A stretch of DNA of 37,516 bases from assembly GCF_030523955.1 (NCBI RefSeq), contig NZ_JAUNHL010000027.1, positions 1 through 37,516 of the forward strand. The letters are read 5' to 3'. This document shows positions 8,057 through 16,893 of the stretch, piece by piece. Made by a program: the position numbers and the translations under genes. Each line of letters opens with the position of its first letter. The stretch's first letter is position 1. This DNA comes from Neisseria sp. (GTDB taxonomy: Bacteria > Pseudomonadota > Gammaproteobacteria > Burkholderiales > Neisseriaceae). Below the pieces are notes generated by a model. That model had not been told where the DNA came from. It worked only from the letters and a program-made list of their open reading frames with translations, and ran no database searches.

Positions 8057-9106
8057 TCAACTGCTTTTCAGACAGGCATCCGTGAGATGCAAACGCTGCG
8101 CAACAAATTCGGCCAAATCCGGTTCGATTATCGCACAAACCGGCAGCACCCACACATTTTCCCCATGCCTGTCTGAAAGTTTTACCGCATCTTTTTCAGT
8201 AATCAAAACGATATCGGACGGCGGCCAATCCTGCGGATTCAAGGGCGCGTGATCGGGCAGCGCCAGCGTTTGCGCGAGCGGAATACCGAGGCTGAGCAAG
8301 CTGTTGAAAAAACGCTCGGGCTTGGCAATCGCTGCCACGGCGGTGATTTTTTTACCAACAAAACTTTGGCTCTCTAAGGTTTGTTGCGGCTGATTCAGTC
8401 GGTAAATTTTCCCCGTTTGCAACCGGGAAACAAACAGCGGCAGCGATGCCGGAAAATCCTGTGCGGAAACGGCAGCTTGGGCATCCGGCAAACCGCTTAC
8501 CACCACCGCATCCGCATCCTCCAACCGCGACCAAGGCTCGCGCAAGCCGCCGTTGGGCATCAAATCCAAATCCTGCCGTCCAATATCCGCCGCCGGGAAA
8601 ACCACAAGCTCCAAATCACGTTGCAAGGCATAGTGTTGCATACCGTCGTCGGCGACAATCAGTTGCAACCCGGGGTAAGCCGCCAGCAACGCCCTGCCCG
8701 CTTCGCCACGTTTGCTGCCTACCGCCATCGGCACGCCGGTTTGTCGATACAGCATCAGCGGCTCGTCACCCGCTTCGGCGGCTGTGCTGCGTTCGTTCAG
8801 CACATGAATCTCACGGCTCTCGCGCCCATAACCCCGGCTGATGATGCCGACCTCAATTCCTCTTTGCCGCAAGCCGTTCACCAAAGCGGCGGTAACCGGG
8901 GTTTTGCCGACGCCGCCGACGTGGATATTACCCACCACCACCACCGGCACCGGTAATTTTTCGCGCCGCAAAATACCGCTGCGATAAAGCCTGCGGCGCA
9001 ACAGAAAGCCTGTCTGAAACAGTCGCGACAGCGGCCATAACACCAGCTTCAACCAAGGATTCGGCCTCTGCCAGTGTTGTTCGATGATTTGATGTAACGG
9101 CGGCAT
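8057..9106 (-). CDS. lpxK: Tetraacyldisaccharide 4'-kinase
   Basis: A 349-residue membrane-associated kinase that phosphorylates the 4' position of the lipid A precursor. An N-terminal hydrophobic helix (about 19-36) is followed by Walker [13 protein letters not shown] (59-70) and the catalytic DDGMQHY (153-159). Start ATG at 9106 lies 4 bases past the ubiD stop, and no strong ribosome site is visible, which suggests coupling to ubiD. Three DUS copies or cores lie in the coding sequence; one makes up most of the C-terminal codons, so the last residues (TDACLK) are DUS-encoded. Confidence 0.95.
   Translation of the reverse strand: MPPLHQIIEQHWQRPNPWLKLVLWPLSRLFQTGFLLRRRLYRSGILRREKLPVPVVVVGNIHVGGVGKTPVTAALVNGLRQRGIEVGIISRGYGRESREIHVLNERSTAAEAGDEPLMLYRQTGVPMAVGSKRGEAGRALLAAYPGLQLIVADDGMQHYALQRDLELVVFPAADIGRQDLDLMPNGGLREPWSRLEDADAVVVSGLPDAQAAVSAQDFPASLPLFVSRLQTGKIYRLNQPQQTLESQSFVGKKITAVAAIAKPERFFNSLLSLGIPLAQTLALPDHAPLNPQDWPPSDIVLITEKDAVKLSDRHGENVWVLPVCAIIEPDLAEFVAQRLHLTDACLKSS
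8067..8078 (-). repeat. DUS inside lpxK 3' end
   Basis: Exact TTCAGACAGGCA; contributes to the last codons of lpxK. Confidence 0.9.
8166..8177 (+). repeat. DUS inside lpxK
   Basis: Exact TGCCTGTCTGAA within lpxK coding sequence. Confidence 0.9.
9008..9018 (+). repeat. DUS core inside lpxK 5' part
   Basis: GCCTGTCTGAA 11-mer; the preceding base is A rather than T. Confidence 0.85.
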
Positions 9107-9110
9107 AGGC

Positions 9111-10610
9111 TTATAAACCGAGATTCGCCCACATGGCGTCCACCTTCGCTACGGTGGCGGCATCGCGCTCAATCACCCTGCCCCATTCGCGGTCGGTTTC
9201 GCCCGGCCATTTGTTGGTGGCATCCAAACCCATTTTACCGCCGAGGCCGGAAACGGGGCTGGCGAAGTCGAGATAATCAATCGGCGTGTTTTCGATTAAC
9301 ACCGTATCGCGCACCGGATCCATGCGGGTGGTAATCGCCCAAATCACTTCTTTCCAGTCGCGGCAGTTGACATCGTCGTCCACCACCACGATGAATTTGG
9401 TGTACATAAACTGGCGCAGAAAGCTCCAGCAACCCATCATCACGCGCTTGGCGTGTCCGGCATACTGTTTCTTGATGCTCACCACCGCCATGCGGTAGGA
9501 ACAGCCTTCGGGCGGCAGATAAAAATCAACGATTTCGGGAAACTGCTTCTGCAACAGCGGCACAAACACCTCGTTTAAGGCCACGCCGAGCACGGCCGGT
9601 TCGTCGGGTGGTTTGCCGGTGTAGGTGCTGTGGTAAATCGGGTTTTCGCGCATAGTAATGCGCTCGACGGTAAACACGGGGAAATAATCCTGCTCGTTGT
9701 AATAACCGGTATGGTCGCCGTAAGGGCCTTCCAGCGCGGTTTCGTCGGGATAAATCGCCCCTTCCAGCACAATTTCGGCACGCGCTGGCACCTGCAAGTC
9801 GCTGCCGATACATTTCACCAATTCGGTGCGCGAACCGCGCAGCAAACCGGCAAACTGATATTCGCTCAAAGTATCCGGCACCGGCGTAACCGCCCCCAAA
9901 ATGGTGGCCGGATCGCACCCCAACACCACGGCAACGGGATACGGCACGCCCGGATACGCTTTTTTATGCGCCTGAAAATCCAACGCACCGCCGCGATGCG
10001 CCAACCAACGCATAATCAGCTTGTTTTTGCCGATTAACTGCTGGCGGTAAATACCGAGGTTTTGGCGTTTTTTATGCGGGCCGCGCGTTACGGTCAAACC
10101 CCAAGTGACCAAAGGCGCGACATCTTCGGGCCAGCAATGCTGAATCGGCAGTTTGTTTAAATCGACTTCATCGCCCTCCCAAACAATCTCTTGGCACGGC
10201 GCTTTTTTCACCACATTCGGCGCCATACTCCAAATATCTTTCAGCAAAGGCAGTTTGGCAAACGCATCTTTTAAACCTTTGGGTGGTTCGGGTTCTTTGA
10301 GATAAGCCAGCGTTTGGCCGATTTCTCGCAATTTGGCCACGCTCTCCGCCCCCATGCCCATCGCCACCCGTTCGGGTGTGCCGAACAAATTGGCCAACAC
10401 CGGAAAATCATAGCGGCTGCCGTCGGCGTGCACGGCGTTTTCAAACAACAAGGCCGGCCCTTCGGCGCGCAACACGCGGTCGGCGATTTCGGTCATTTCC
10501 AGATGCGGCGAAACCGGGGATTGGATGCGTTTGAGTTTACCCTCACGCTCCAGCATCCGGATAAAGTCTCTTAAATCTTGATATTTCATCATCACGCTCG
10601 AAGAAGTCAT
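9111..10610 (-). CDS. ubiD: UbiD, polyprenyl-hydroxybenzoate decarboxylase
   Basis: A 499-residue prenylated-FMN-dependent decarboxylase of ubiquinone biosynthesis (3-polyprenyl-4-hydroxybenzoate to 2-polyprenylphenol). Recognisable blocks are [21 protein letters not shown] at the start, [11 protein letters not shown] near residue 290, and [17 protein letters not shown] near 415. The family normally starts MKYxDLRDF, so the ATG at residue 8 (10589) is a likely alternative to the ATG at 10610; neither has a strong ribosome site. It heads the ubiD-lpxK run. The cofactor enzyme UbiX is not in the window. Confidence 0.96.
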   Translation of the reverse strand: MTSSSVMMKYQDLRDFIRMLEREGKLKRIQSPVSPHLEMTEIADRVLRAEGPALLFENAVHADGSRYDFPVLANLFGTPERVAMGMGAESVAKLREIGQTLAYLKEPEPPKGLKDAFAKLPLLKDIWSMAPNVVKKAPCQEIVWEGDEVDLNKLPIQHCWPEDVAPLVTWGLTVTRGPHKKRQNLGIYRQQLIGKNKLIMRWLAHRGGALDFQAHKKAYPGVPYPVAVVLGCDPATILGAVTPVPDTLSEYQFAGLLRGSRTELVKCIGSDLQVPARAEIVLEGAIYPDETALEGPYGDHTGYYNEQDYFPVFTVERITMRENPIYHSTYTGKPPDEPAVLGVALNEVFVPLLQKQFPEIVDFYLPPEGCSYRMAVVSIKKQYAGHAKRVMMGCWSFLRQFMYTKFIVVVDDDVNCRDWKEVIWAITTRMDPVRDTVLIENTPIDYLDFASPVSGLGGKMGLDATNKWPGETDREWGRVIERDAATVAKVDAMWANLGL

Positions 10611-10624
10611 TCAAATATAAACAG

Positions 10625-10635
10625 GCCTGTCTGAA
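10625..10635 (+). repeat. DUS core
   Basis: GCCTGTCTGAA 11-mer upstream of ubiD, preceded by G. Confidence 0.85.
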
Positions 10636-10663
10636 AAAGCTTTTGCCGTTTATGCTTTGCTAA

Positions 10664-10823
10664 GGTCTGTCGACAATTAACGCAACGGCGGTATTTTTGG
10701 TCAAAAATCCCCGTCTGCAGCGTTAAAAATGCTCGCAAGGTGTTCAACCTTGCTGTGCTTTTTGCCTTGCATACGCGGTTTTTGCCTCAAAAAACCGCTT
10801 CGCCGGTTAATTGTCGACAGACC
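10664..10823. mobile_element. 160-bp MITE, CTAA target duplication (copy 1)
   Basis: Ends are perfect inverted repeats GGTCTGTCGACAATTAA and its complement. The element is flanked by direct CTAA repeats at 10660-10663 and 10824-10827, the 4-bp target duplication (YTAR) known for IS5-type transposases. It has no ORF. A near-identical copy lies reversed at 32179-32340, and a decayed one at 33718-33884. It was probably moved in trans by an IS5-family transposase encoded elsewhere. Confidence 0.88.
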
Positions 10824-11135
10824 CTAATAAAACGCTTGCTGCGGCTACTGTTTCAACGGCAGGGCTAATGTTTTATATTGTCTTTTGCGACAGGAACCGA
10901 CAACGCCGATTCCTCCGTCTGTCTGCCGGATTCTAACACTTCCGGCACGGTTTCGCAGTTGCTTCTTTGCCTATTTATTAAAAAAGTATTAACATTTTAT
11001 GCCGTATATTTATAAAATTTTGACGATTACAGAACTCAAATATTTAGTTCACTCGCTTAGATTGTCAGGACATTATGTCTGATTGTGCAAACAATGTGAC
11101 TGATAATGACGAGAACGAAGAGGAGAAATTTAAAA

Positions 11136-12224
11136 ATGGAACAATCAAAAGTCAGCATCGCTCGCGTGATTACCTATGCCGGCGCCTTTATCGCCTTCCT
11201 GATCGGCTCGGGCTTTGCGACCGGGCAAGAGGTGATGCAGTATTTCAGTGCTTACGGTTGGATGGGTATCGCCGGTATTTTGGTGGTATTTATCCTGTTT
11301 CTTTATGTGGGCTGGGATTTTGTGGTTACCGGTTACCAACATAAATTCTATAACAGCGGTGATATTTACCGATTCTTGTGTGGCAAATGGATAGGTGGTT
11401 TTTTCGACTACTTCTCCATTTTGTTTATTTATATGTCGTTTATCGTAATGATAGGCGGTACCGGCGCAACGGTTGAACAACAATACGGCATATCGCCTTG
11501 GATAGGTGCCATCAGCATGGGCATTATCGTCGCGACTACGGTGATTTTCGGTTTGGACAGAATTGTCGAAGTATTGGGCAAAATCGGCCCGGCCATTGTC
11601 ATCCTAACCGTTACGCTGGGTATTCTGGCGATTATGAAAAATCCTTCCGGGCTTGCGACCGTCGATTCCGTTATTCCCAACCTGCAATTGAAAACCGCTT
11701 CCAGCAACTGGTTCCTGGCCTCGCTCTCGTATGTCGGCTTTTGCATGTTGTGGTTGGCCGGCTTTATGAGCCTGATGGGCGCAACTTCAAAAAATCTGAA
11801 AGAAGTGACCTCCGGCGCTATGCTGGGCGCATTAGGCTTCAGTTTGGCACTGGCGATTATTGCGCTGGGGTTTATGGCCAACATCGAATTTGTGGCCGGC
11901 TCCATGGTACCGACATTGAAAATGGCCAATAGCATCCATCCGGCCTTCGCCACTATTTTCTCCATCATCGTACTGGCCGGTATTTACACCACCGCCGTTC
12001 CCTTGCTGTGGCAGGCCTCCGCCCGCTTCACCGATGGAAAATCAATGAGATTCAAAGTATTGACTTTGGTATTGATGGCTATCGGCGTATTCGTCGGCTT
12101 AAAGGTACCGTTTGACGATCTGGTTAACGTGATTTATGTGATTAACGGTTATGTTGGTTTTATCCTGTTGCTGTTTATGGTTATCCACACCGTGAAACGC
12201 ATCAAAAACAAAGCAGCTGCCTGA
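11136..12224 (+). CDS. YkvI-like membrane transporter
   Basis: A 362-residue integral membrane protein with about ten hydrophobic helices, of the YkvI/COG3949 family, which is related to the LeuT-fold amino acid/cation symporters. The first helix carries GAFIAFLIGSGFATGQEVMQY, with the unwound GSGFATGQE that in this fold contacts substrate and Na+. The ATG at 11136 is chosen over 11106 because AGGAG lies 11 bases upstream and the helix then starts at residue 10. It is convergent to glyA and next to the sarcosine genes. Import of an amino acid such as glycine or sarcosine is possible but only suggested by position. Confidence 0.75.
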   Translation: MEQSKVSIARVITYAGAFIAFLIGSGFATGQEVMQYFSAYGWMGIAGILVVFILFLYVGWDFVVTGYQHKFYNSGDIYRFLCGKWIGGFFDYFSILFIYMSFIVMIGGTGATVEQQYGISPWIGAISMGIIVATTVIFGLDRIVEVLGKIGPAIVILTVTLGILAIMKNPSGLATVDSVIPNLQLKTASSNWFLASLSYVGFCMLWLAGFMSLMGATSKNLKEVTSGAMLGALGFSLALAIIALGFMANIEFVAGSMVPTLKMANSIHPAFATIFSIIVLAGIYTTAVPLLWQASARFTDGKSMRFKVLTLVLMAIGVFVGLKVPFDDLVNVIYVINGYVGFILLLFMVIHTVKRIKNKAAA

Positions 12225-12245
12225 TTGCTTGGTTCACAACAAAGC

Positions 12246-12274
12246 AAAGCCCGTACGGAGAGACGGGCTTTTTT
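12246..12274 (+). terminator. Terminator after the YkvI-like gene
   Basis: AAAGCCCGT and ACGGGCTTT pair around an 8-base loop, with T run after. Confidence 0.87.
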
Positions 12275-12295
12275 GATGTGATGTCATCCCCTCTC

Positions 12296-12307
12296 TTCAG
12301 ACAGGCA
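12296..12307 (-). repeat. DUS abutting a MITE
   Basis: Exact TTCAGACAGGCA; its last base directly precedes the GAGACC end of the MITE at 12308. Confidence 0.9.
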
Positions 12308-12483
12308 GAGACCTTTGCAAAATTCTTTTCGATAGCTGGAAACACGTGCGTCATGCTCGGGTTTGACCCGAGCATCTGTTTGTTTGAGAAGAAAAAGCAG
12401 ATACTCGGGTCAAGCCCGAGTATGACGAGATATCAATAAATTCAGGCTTAATTCAGGATTAAAAAGTTTTTTGCAAAGGTCTC
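12308..12483. mobile_element. 176-bp MITE with GAGACCTTTGCAAAA ends (copy 1)
   Basis: Inverted ends GAGACCTTTGCAAAA and TTTTGCAAAGGTCTC enclose two palindromic CTCGGG-family units (12349-12425). Copy 2 at 27637-27802 has the same internal order. The ends are like those of IS5-family elements in Neisseria (IS1106 type, from memory). There is no ORF. DUS lie directly against the left end and 4 bases from the right end. Confidence 0.82.
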
Positions 12484-12487
12484 AGTA

Positions 12488-12499
12488 TGCCTGTCTGAA
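12488..12499 (+). repeat. DUS beside a MITE
   Basis: Exact TGCCTGTCTGAA, 4 bases (AGTA) beyond the MITE end at 12483. Confidence 0.9.
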
Positions 12500-12597
12500 A
12501 ATAATTTGACACGTTTATGGTGATGCAAATACCCCCGTTGTTTACTTAACATATACCTGTCTTACAAAACCGATTAAATATAAAAAACCAAACTATT

Positions 12598-12609
12598 TTC
12601 AGACAGGCA
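12598..12609 (-). repeat. DUS beside a MITE
   Basis: Exact TTCAGACAGGCA, separated by TACT from the GAGACC end at 12614. Read in reverse, this is the same DUS-TACT-GAGACC junction as at 12483-12499. Confidence 0.9.
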
Positions 12610-12613
12610 TACT

Positions 12614-12756
12614 GAGACCTTTGCAAAACCCTCAGATGTGGATACAGTTCAAGGCGTAGCAGCGCAGCGAGCGCAGACATAACATGGGGTTAGGCAAGCG
12701 AGCGAGCAGCACACAACGCAGAAATGCGCCGCAGATGCGGGTTTTGCAAAGGTCTC
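12614..12756. mobile_element. 143-bp MITE with GAGACCTTTGCAAAA ends, different core
   Basis: Ends GAGACCTTTGCAAAACCC and GGGTTTTGCAAAGGTCTC are 18-bp perfect inverted repeats. The core (GGCGTAGCAGCGCAGCGAGC, then GCAAGCGAGCGAGCAGC) is GC-rich and unlike the element at 12308, so it is a separate family sharing the same ends. No ORF. Confidence 0.8.
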
Positions 12757-12790
12757 TCTCTTTATTTCCGTTTTCCTACCAAACAAATAT

Positions 12791-12812
12791 CCCCATGCCT
12801 TGCGACATGGGG
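12791..12812 (-). terminator. Putative glyA terminator
   Basis: CCCCATG and CATGGGG form a 7-bp stem around an 8-base loop. On the minus strand it is followed by ATATTTGTTTG, a weak T tail. It lies 24 bases past the glyA stop. Confidence 0.5.
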
Positions 12813-12836
12813 ACAGCATCACATCGTGTCAAATCT

Positions 12837-14087
12837 TTAATCACCGTATACCGGGCGGCGGGCACACAAGACCTCTACTTTACCGGCAACTTCTTTCAAC
12901 ACCGCTTCGTTATCCGGCGCCTCCAATACATCGGCAATTAAGTTAGCCAATTCGCGGGTGTCGTTTTCATCGAAACCGCGGCTGGTGATGGCCGACGCAC
13001 CCAAACGCACGCCGGAGGTAACAAACGGTTTTTCCGGATCATTCGGAATCGCGTTTTTGTTCACGGTGATGTGCGCCTTGCCCAAAGCTTCTTCGGCTGC
13101 TTTACCGGTAATGTTTTTGGCGCGCAGATCCACCAGGAACATATGGCTCTCGGTACGGCCCGAAACAATGCGCAAACCACGTTGGGTCAATACTTCGGCC
13201 ATGGCTTTGGCATTGAGCTTCACTTGTTTGGCGTATTCTTTCCAAGAAGGCTCCAACGCTTCTTTAAATGCCACCGCTTTGGCAGCAATCACGTGCATCA
13301 ACGGGCCGCCTTGCAGGCTCGGGAAAATGGCGGAATTGATTTTTTTCGCCAACTCCTCATCGTTGGTCAACACGATGCCGCCGCGCGGGCCGCGCAAAGT
13401 TTTGTGGGTGGTCGAAGTGGTGAAATGAGCGTGCGGAACCGGGTTCGGGTATTCACCGGCAGCGATCAAGCCGGCGTAGTGCGCCATGTCGACAAACAGA
13501 TACGCACCGATTTTGTCGGCAATTTCACGGAAACGTTTGAAATCGATTTCCAAGGCGTAGGCAGAAGCACCGGCCACAATCATTTTCGGCTTGTGTTCCA
13601 ATGCCAAGCGCTCGACTTCATCATAGTCAATGGTTTCGTCGTCGCCCAAACCATAGGGCACCACTTTATACAGTTTGCCGGAAATATTCACCGAAGCACC
13701 ATGGGTAAGATGGCCGCCATGCGCCAGATTCATCCCCAAAATCGTATCGCCCGGCTGCAATACCGAAGTGTAAACCGCTTGGTTGGCTTGCGAGCCGGAA
13801 TGCGGCTGTACGTTGGCATACTGGGCGCCGAACAGTTTTTTAATGCGGTCGATCGCCAGTTGCTCGACGATATCGACATATTCGCAACCGCCGTAATAGC
13901 GCTTGCCGGGATAACCTTCGGCGTATTTATTGGTCAGTTGCGAACCTTGCGCCTCCATCACCGCCGGGCTGACATAGTTTTCGGAAGCGATCAGCTCCAC
14001 ATGGTCTTGCTGGCGCTCGACTTCCTGCGCAATGGCCTTGGCCACTTCGGGGTCAAAAGATTCGACTGTCACACTGCGTGAAAACAT
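12837..14087 (-). CDS. glyA: Serine hydroxymethyltransferase
   Basis: A 416-residue cytosolic PLP enzyme that interconverts serine + THF and glycine + 5,10-methylene-THF. The PLP lysine is K229 in [13 protein letters not shown], and [10 protein letters not shown] and [13 protein letters not shown] are the usual substrate and dimer motifs. Length is standard. AAGGAG is 7 bases upstream. It lies 88 bp downstream of purU on the same strand, divergent from soxBDAG. Sarcosine oxidase yields both glycine and 5,10-methylene-THF, the two substrates for serine synthesis here, so the placement makes metabolic sense. Pseudomonas sox operons carry their own glyA copy in the same way. Whether the genome has a second glyA cannot be seen. 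Confidence 0.97.
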   Translation of the reverse strand: MFSRSVTVESFDPEVAKAIAQEVERQQDHVELIASENYVSPAVMEAQGSQLTNKYAEGYPGKRYYGGCEYVDIVEQLAIDRIKKLFGAQYANVQPHSGSQANQAVYTSVLQPGDTILGMNLAHGGHLTHGASVNISGKLYKVVPYGLGDDETIDYDEVERLALEHKPKMIVAGASAYALEIDFKRFREIADKIGAYLFVDMAHYAGLIAAGEYPNPVPHAHFTTSTTHKTLRGPRGGIVLTNDEELAKKINSAIFPSLQGGPLMHVIAAKAVAFKEALEPSWKEYAKQVKLNAKAMAEVLTQRGLRIVSGRTESHMFLVDLRAKNITGKAAEEALGKAHITVNKNAIPNDPEKPFVTSGVRLGASAITSRGFDENDTRELANLIADVLEAPDNEAVLKEVAGKVEVLCARRPVYGD

Positions 14088-14175
14088 ATTATTTCTCCTT
14101 CGTAAAAATCATGATGATACAAATCGGGTGCAGAATTAAGCGTCGCCGGAATCTCCGGCGGTTTTGACAGGAATA

Positions 14176-15033
14176 TCAGCGCAGCACCACAGTACGCTCT
14201 CCGTTGATAAATACCCGGCGCTCTAAAACTTGCTGCAATGCGCGCTCCAACACCACGCTCTCGCTGTGGCGGCCGGTGCGCAGCAAATCGGCCGGCGTAA
14301 ACGCATGATCTACGCGCTCCACATCCTGATCGATAATCGGACCTTCGTCCAAATCCGGCGTAACGAAATGTGCGGTGGCACCGATCAGTTTTACCCCGCG
14401 CGCATGCGCCTGTTCATAAGGCTTGGCTCCCCTAAAGCCCGGTAAAAACGAATGGTGGATATTGATGGCCTGCTTTTCCAGCATTTTGCTGGTTTGCGGA
14501 CTCAATACCTGCATATAGCGCGCCAACACCACAAATTCGGCATCCAATTGGCTCTTCAAGTCGATAATCTGCTGTTCTTGTCGTGCACGGTTTTCATTGT
14601 TCACCGGCAAATGGTAATACGGTATGCCGTGATGATCGGCAATCGGCTTCAAGTCCAAATGATTGGAACCGATGCCGACAATATCCATATTTAATACACC
14701 CAATTTGCTGGCCGAAATCAAGGTATTGAGACAATGGTCGGTTTTCGACACCATAATTAGCACTTTAACCGGTTCGTCCAAATCCCAAATATGGCCTTCA
14801 CCGTTTTGCTGCTGCAAAAATTCATGGTATTCGTCTTGCAGGCGTTTCAAATCAAAGCTTTTTTCCTCAATGTGAAAAACACTACGCAGATAAAAATATT
14901 GGCAAATTTCATCGTCGAACACCGAAAATTGTTCGATGTACGCCCCGTGATTCTCCAGAATCCGGGTCAACTCACCCACCTGCCCGCGTTGGCTGGGTGC
15001 GGAAAAATTCAATGCATAGCGCTGAAAACCCAT
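14176..15033 (-). CDS. purU: Formyltetrahydrofolate deformylase
   Basis: A 285-residue enzyme that hydrolyses 10-formyl-THF to formate and THF. Residues 5-80 form an ACT domain (ALNFSAPSQRGQVGELTRIL). The rest is a formyltransferase fold with the catalytic HHSFLPGFRGAKPY and DEGPIIDQD motifs. The frame is open to 15246, but the ATG at 15033 has AGGAG 5 bases upstream and matches the family N-terminus. Divergent from soxB and upstream of glyA. It would regenerate free THF when sarcosine breakdown floods the one-carbon pool, as proposed for the purU copy in Pseudomonas sox operons. Confidence 0.93.
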   Translation of the reverse strand: MGFQRYALNFSAPSQRGQVGELTRILENHGAYIEQFSVFDDEICQYFYLRSVFHIEEKSFDLKRLQDEYHEFLQQQNGEGHIWDLDEPVKVLIMVSKTDHCLNTLISASKLGVLNMDIVGIGSNHLDLKPIADHHGIPYYHLPVNNENRARQEQQIIDLKSQLDAEFVVLARYMQVLSPQTSKMLEKQAINIHHSFLPGFRGAKPYEQAHARGVKLIGATAHFVTPDLDEGPIIDQDVERVDHAFTPADLLRTGRHSESVVLERALQQVLERRVFINGERTVVLR

Positions 15034-15224
15034 GGTTACTCCTCTTAAAGTTATTGTGCAACCGGCCCGCCGGATAGCCAAGCCGAATGGATTATTCATG
15101 ATGGCATTGCTGCAAAAGCAAAGTATATCCAAATCGACACCCAGCATAACAAATACGACAGGCCCGACAGGCTTGTATTTAACCGAATAAACCTTGTCGC
15201 TTCCTGAACAAATTACGTCTAAGT

Positions 15225-15253
15225 TTGACGGTTTTACAACAATCAAATATCAA
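15225..15253 (+). promoter_or_regulatory. Candidate soxBDAG promoter
   Basis: TTGACG at 15225-15230, 17-base spacer, TATCAA at 15248-15253, with start near 15260 and a leader of about 38 nt. The -10 box is weak, as expected for an activated promoter. Just upstream (15194-15211) a split repeat TTGTC...GAACAA could be an activator site. The whole 15034-15297 spacer between purU and soxB holds no other gene. Confidence 0.35.
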
Positions 15254-15297
15254 TAATAGCTAGAATTTACAGCCTACCGCTGGATTTGGGAGAAGAA

Positions 15298-16572
15298 ATG
15301 AGTAACGGAACTTTTGATAAAAACAACTTCTACTCTTGGAAGTCGTTGCTGAAAAACAGCTTATCGCACAACCAGAACTGGCCGGAAGCACGCCGCATGG
15401 CAACCTTGCAAAGCCAGTATGATGTGATTATCGTCGGCGGCGGCGGCCACGGTTTGGCAACTGCCTATTATCTGGCAAAAAACCATAATGTCGGCAAAAT
15501 CGCCGTATTGGAAAAAGGCTATCTGGGCGGCGGCAATACCGCGCGCAACACCACATTGGTGCGCTCAAACTATCTATGGGAAGATGCCGCCAATTTATAC
15601 GAACATTCCATGAAACTGTGGGAAGGCCTGTCTGAAGATTTGAACTTCAATACCTTCTTCAGCCAGCGCGGCGTATTCAACTTGGGTCACAACCTGCAAG
15701 ACATGCGCGACATCGAACGCCGTGTAAACGCCAATAATCTCTTGGGCATCGATGCTTATGTTTTGAACGCCAAAGAAGTGCAAGAACGCATCCCCCTGCT
15801 CGATTGCTCGCGCCGTACCCGTTATCCGGTACTCGGTGCCAGTTGGCAACCGCGCGGCGGTATCGCACACCACGATGCAGTCGCCCGTGGTTTTGCCCGC
15901 GCAGCCAGCCATCTGGGCGTAGACTTGATTGAAAACTGCGAAGTCACCGGCATGAACATCAGCGAAGGCCGCATCCAAGGCCTGCAAACCACCCAAGGTT
16001 TCGTGCGCGCCAATCAGGTAGGTGTCGTCGCTGCCGGCCACACTTCGGTTCTGGCCAATATGGCAGGCTTGCGCTTCCCGATTGAAAGCCATCCGTTGCA
16101 AGCGTTCGTTTCCGAATCCATGCAAAAAGTCTTTGATACCGTGGTGATGTCGAATGCCGTACACGGCTACATGAGCCAGTCGGATAAAGGCGAATTTGTG
16201 ATCGGCGCCGGTATCGACAGCCATCTGGGTTACGGCCAGCGCGGCAGCCCGCACATCATCGAGCACACTGCCGCCGCCATTATCGAATTATTCCCGCAAC
16301 TCTCCCGCGTGCGCATGAACCGCCAATGGGGCGGTATCGTGGATGTTACTCCCGATGCCTGCCCGATTATCAGCAAAACGCCGGTTAAGGGCTTGTATTT
16401 CAACTGCGGTTGGGGTACCGGCGGCTTCAAAGCCACTCCGGGTTCCGGCCACGTATTCGCCCACACCATCGCCAACGACAATCCGCATCCGTTGAACGCA
16501 GCCTTTACCTTAGACCGCTTCTACACAGGCCGTCTGATTGATGAACACGGCGCCGCCGGCGTTGCTCACTAA
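15298..16572 (+). CDS. soxB: Sarcosine oxidase, beta subunit
   Basis: A 424-residue flavoprotein that carries the sarcosine-oxidising site of heterotetrameric sarcosine oxidase. The Rossmann motif is VIIVGGGGHGLATAYYLAKN (residues 43-62). GGIAHHDAV holds H192, the position of the histidine that binds FMN covalently in this family. The C-terminal WGGIVDVTPDACPII and YFNCGWGTGGFKATP are typical. The ATG at 15298, with GGGAGA 7 bases upstream, is preferred over a TTG at 15286. First gene of soxBDAG. A DUS core lies inside the gene at 15626-15636. Confidence 0.96.
   Translation: MSNGTFDKNNFYSWKSLLKNSLSHNQNWPEARRMATLQSQYDVIIVGGGGHGLATAYYLAKNHNVGKIAVLEKGYLGGGNTARNTTLVRSNYLWEDAANLYEHSMKLWEGLSEDLNFNTFFSQRGVFNLGHNLQDMRDIERRVNANNLLGIDAYVLNAKEVQERIPLLDCSRRTRYPVLGASWQPRGGIAHHDAVARGFARAASHLGVDLIENCEVTGMNISEGRIQGLQTTQGFVRANQVGVVAAGHTSVLANMAGLRFPIESHPLQAFVSESMQKVFDTVVMSNAVHGYMSQSDKGEFVIGAGIDSHLGYGQRGSPHIIEHTAAAIIELFPQLSRVRMNRQWGGIVDVTPDACPIISKTPVKGLYFNCGWGTGGFKATPGSGHVFAHTIANDNPHPLNAAFTLDRFYTGRLIDEHGAAGVAH
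15626..15636 (+). repeat. DUS core inside soxB
   Basis: GCCTGTCTGAA within soxB coding sequence, showing that the sox genes carry the local dialect. Confidence 0.85.
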
Positions 16573-16584
16573 GGAGCCCATCAC

Positions 16585-16893
16585 ATGCTTTATTTACATT
16601 GCCCGTTTTGCGGCGAAAAACGCGACGAACAAGAATTTCATTACGCCGGCGAAGCCTTTATTGTCCGCCCGAAAAATCCTGAAGAATTAAGCGACGAAGA
16701 ATGGGGCGACTATGTATTCATGCGTAGCAACCATAAAGGCTGGATCTGGGAACAGTGGGAACACACCTCCGGCTGCCGGAAGTTGTTTGTGGTTAAACGC
16801 CACAACGTTACCAATGAAGTAGAAGGCAGCTATACATTCGCAGAAGCCCGCAAAGCATCTGAAAAACAATCAGCAGCAGAGGAGTCGGTATGA
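16585..16893 (+). CDS. soxD: Sarcosine oxidase, delta subunit
   Basis: A 102-residue zinc-binding small subunit. Ligands match the family pattern: C6 and C9 (HCPFCGEK), H60 and C64 (EHTSGCRK). RGNHxxGWxxExWxHxxGC-like spacing is kept as RSNHKGWIWEQWEHTSGC. It lies 12 bases after soxB and overlaps the soxA start by 4 bases (ATGA). The last 12 residues are Glu/Ser-rich. Confidence 0.96.
   Translation: MLYLHCPFCGEKRDEQEFHYAGEAFIVRPKNPEELSDEEWGDYVFMRSNHKGWIWEQWEHTSGCRKLFVVKRHNVTNEVEGSYTFAEARKASEKQSAAEESV

Larger units (their letters stand above)
10611..11135. other. Divergent spacer with MITE
   Basis: 525 bases between ubiD and the YkvI-like transporter gene. It holds a DUS core (10625-10635), a 160-bp MITE (10664-10823), and an AT-rich stretch (10975-11030) suited to a promoter. 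A frame from 11075 to 11344 is open but overlaps the transporter gene and has no known likeness. Confidence 0.6.
12225..12836. other. Repeat-rich convergent spacer
   Basis: 612 bases between the ends of the YkvI-like gene and glyA. It is almost all repeats: terminator, DUS, MITE (12308-12483), DUS, short unique stretch (12500-12597), DUS, second MITE (12614-12756), and a hairpin near the glyA end. No gene. Confidence 0.75.

Noticed and set aside
11075-11344. 89-codon frame overlapping the start of the YkvI-like gene
   Set aside because: It is out of frame with a clear membrane protein over most of its length and has no recognisable product; the ribosome site fits the ATG at 11136.
12308-12483. 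CRISPR-like repeat array from the repeated palindromes
   Set aside because: Only two units in opposite orientation, no regular spacers, no cas genes.
15034-15246. 71-residue N-terminal extension of PurU
   Set aside because: The extension has no likeness to the family, and AGGAG precedes the ATG at 15033.
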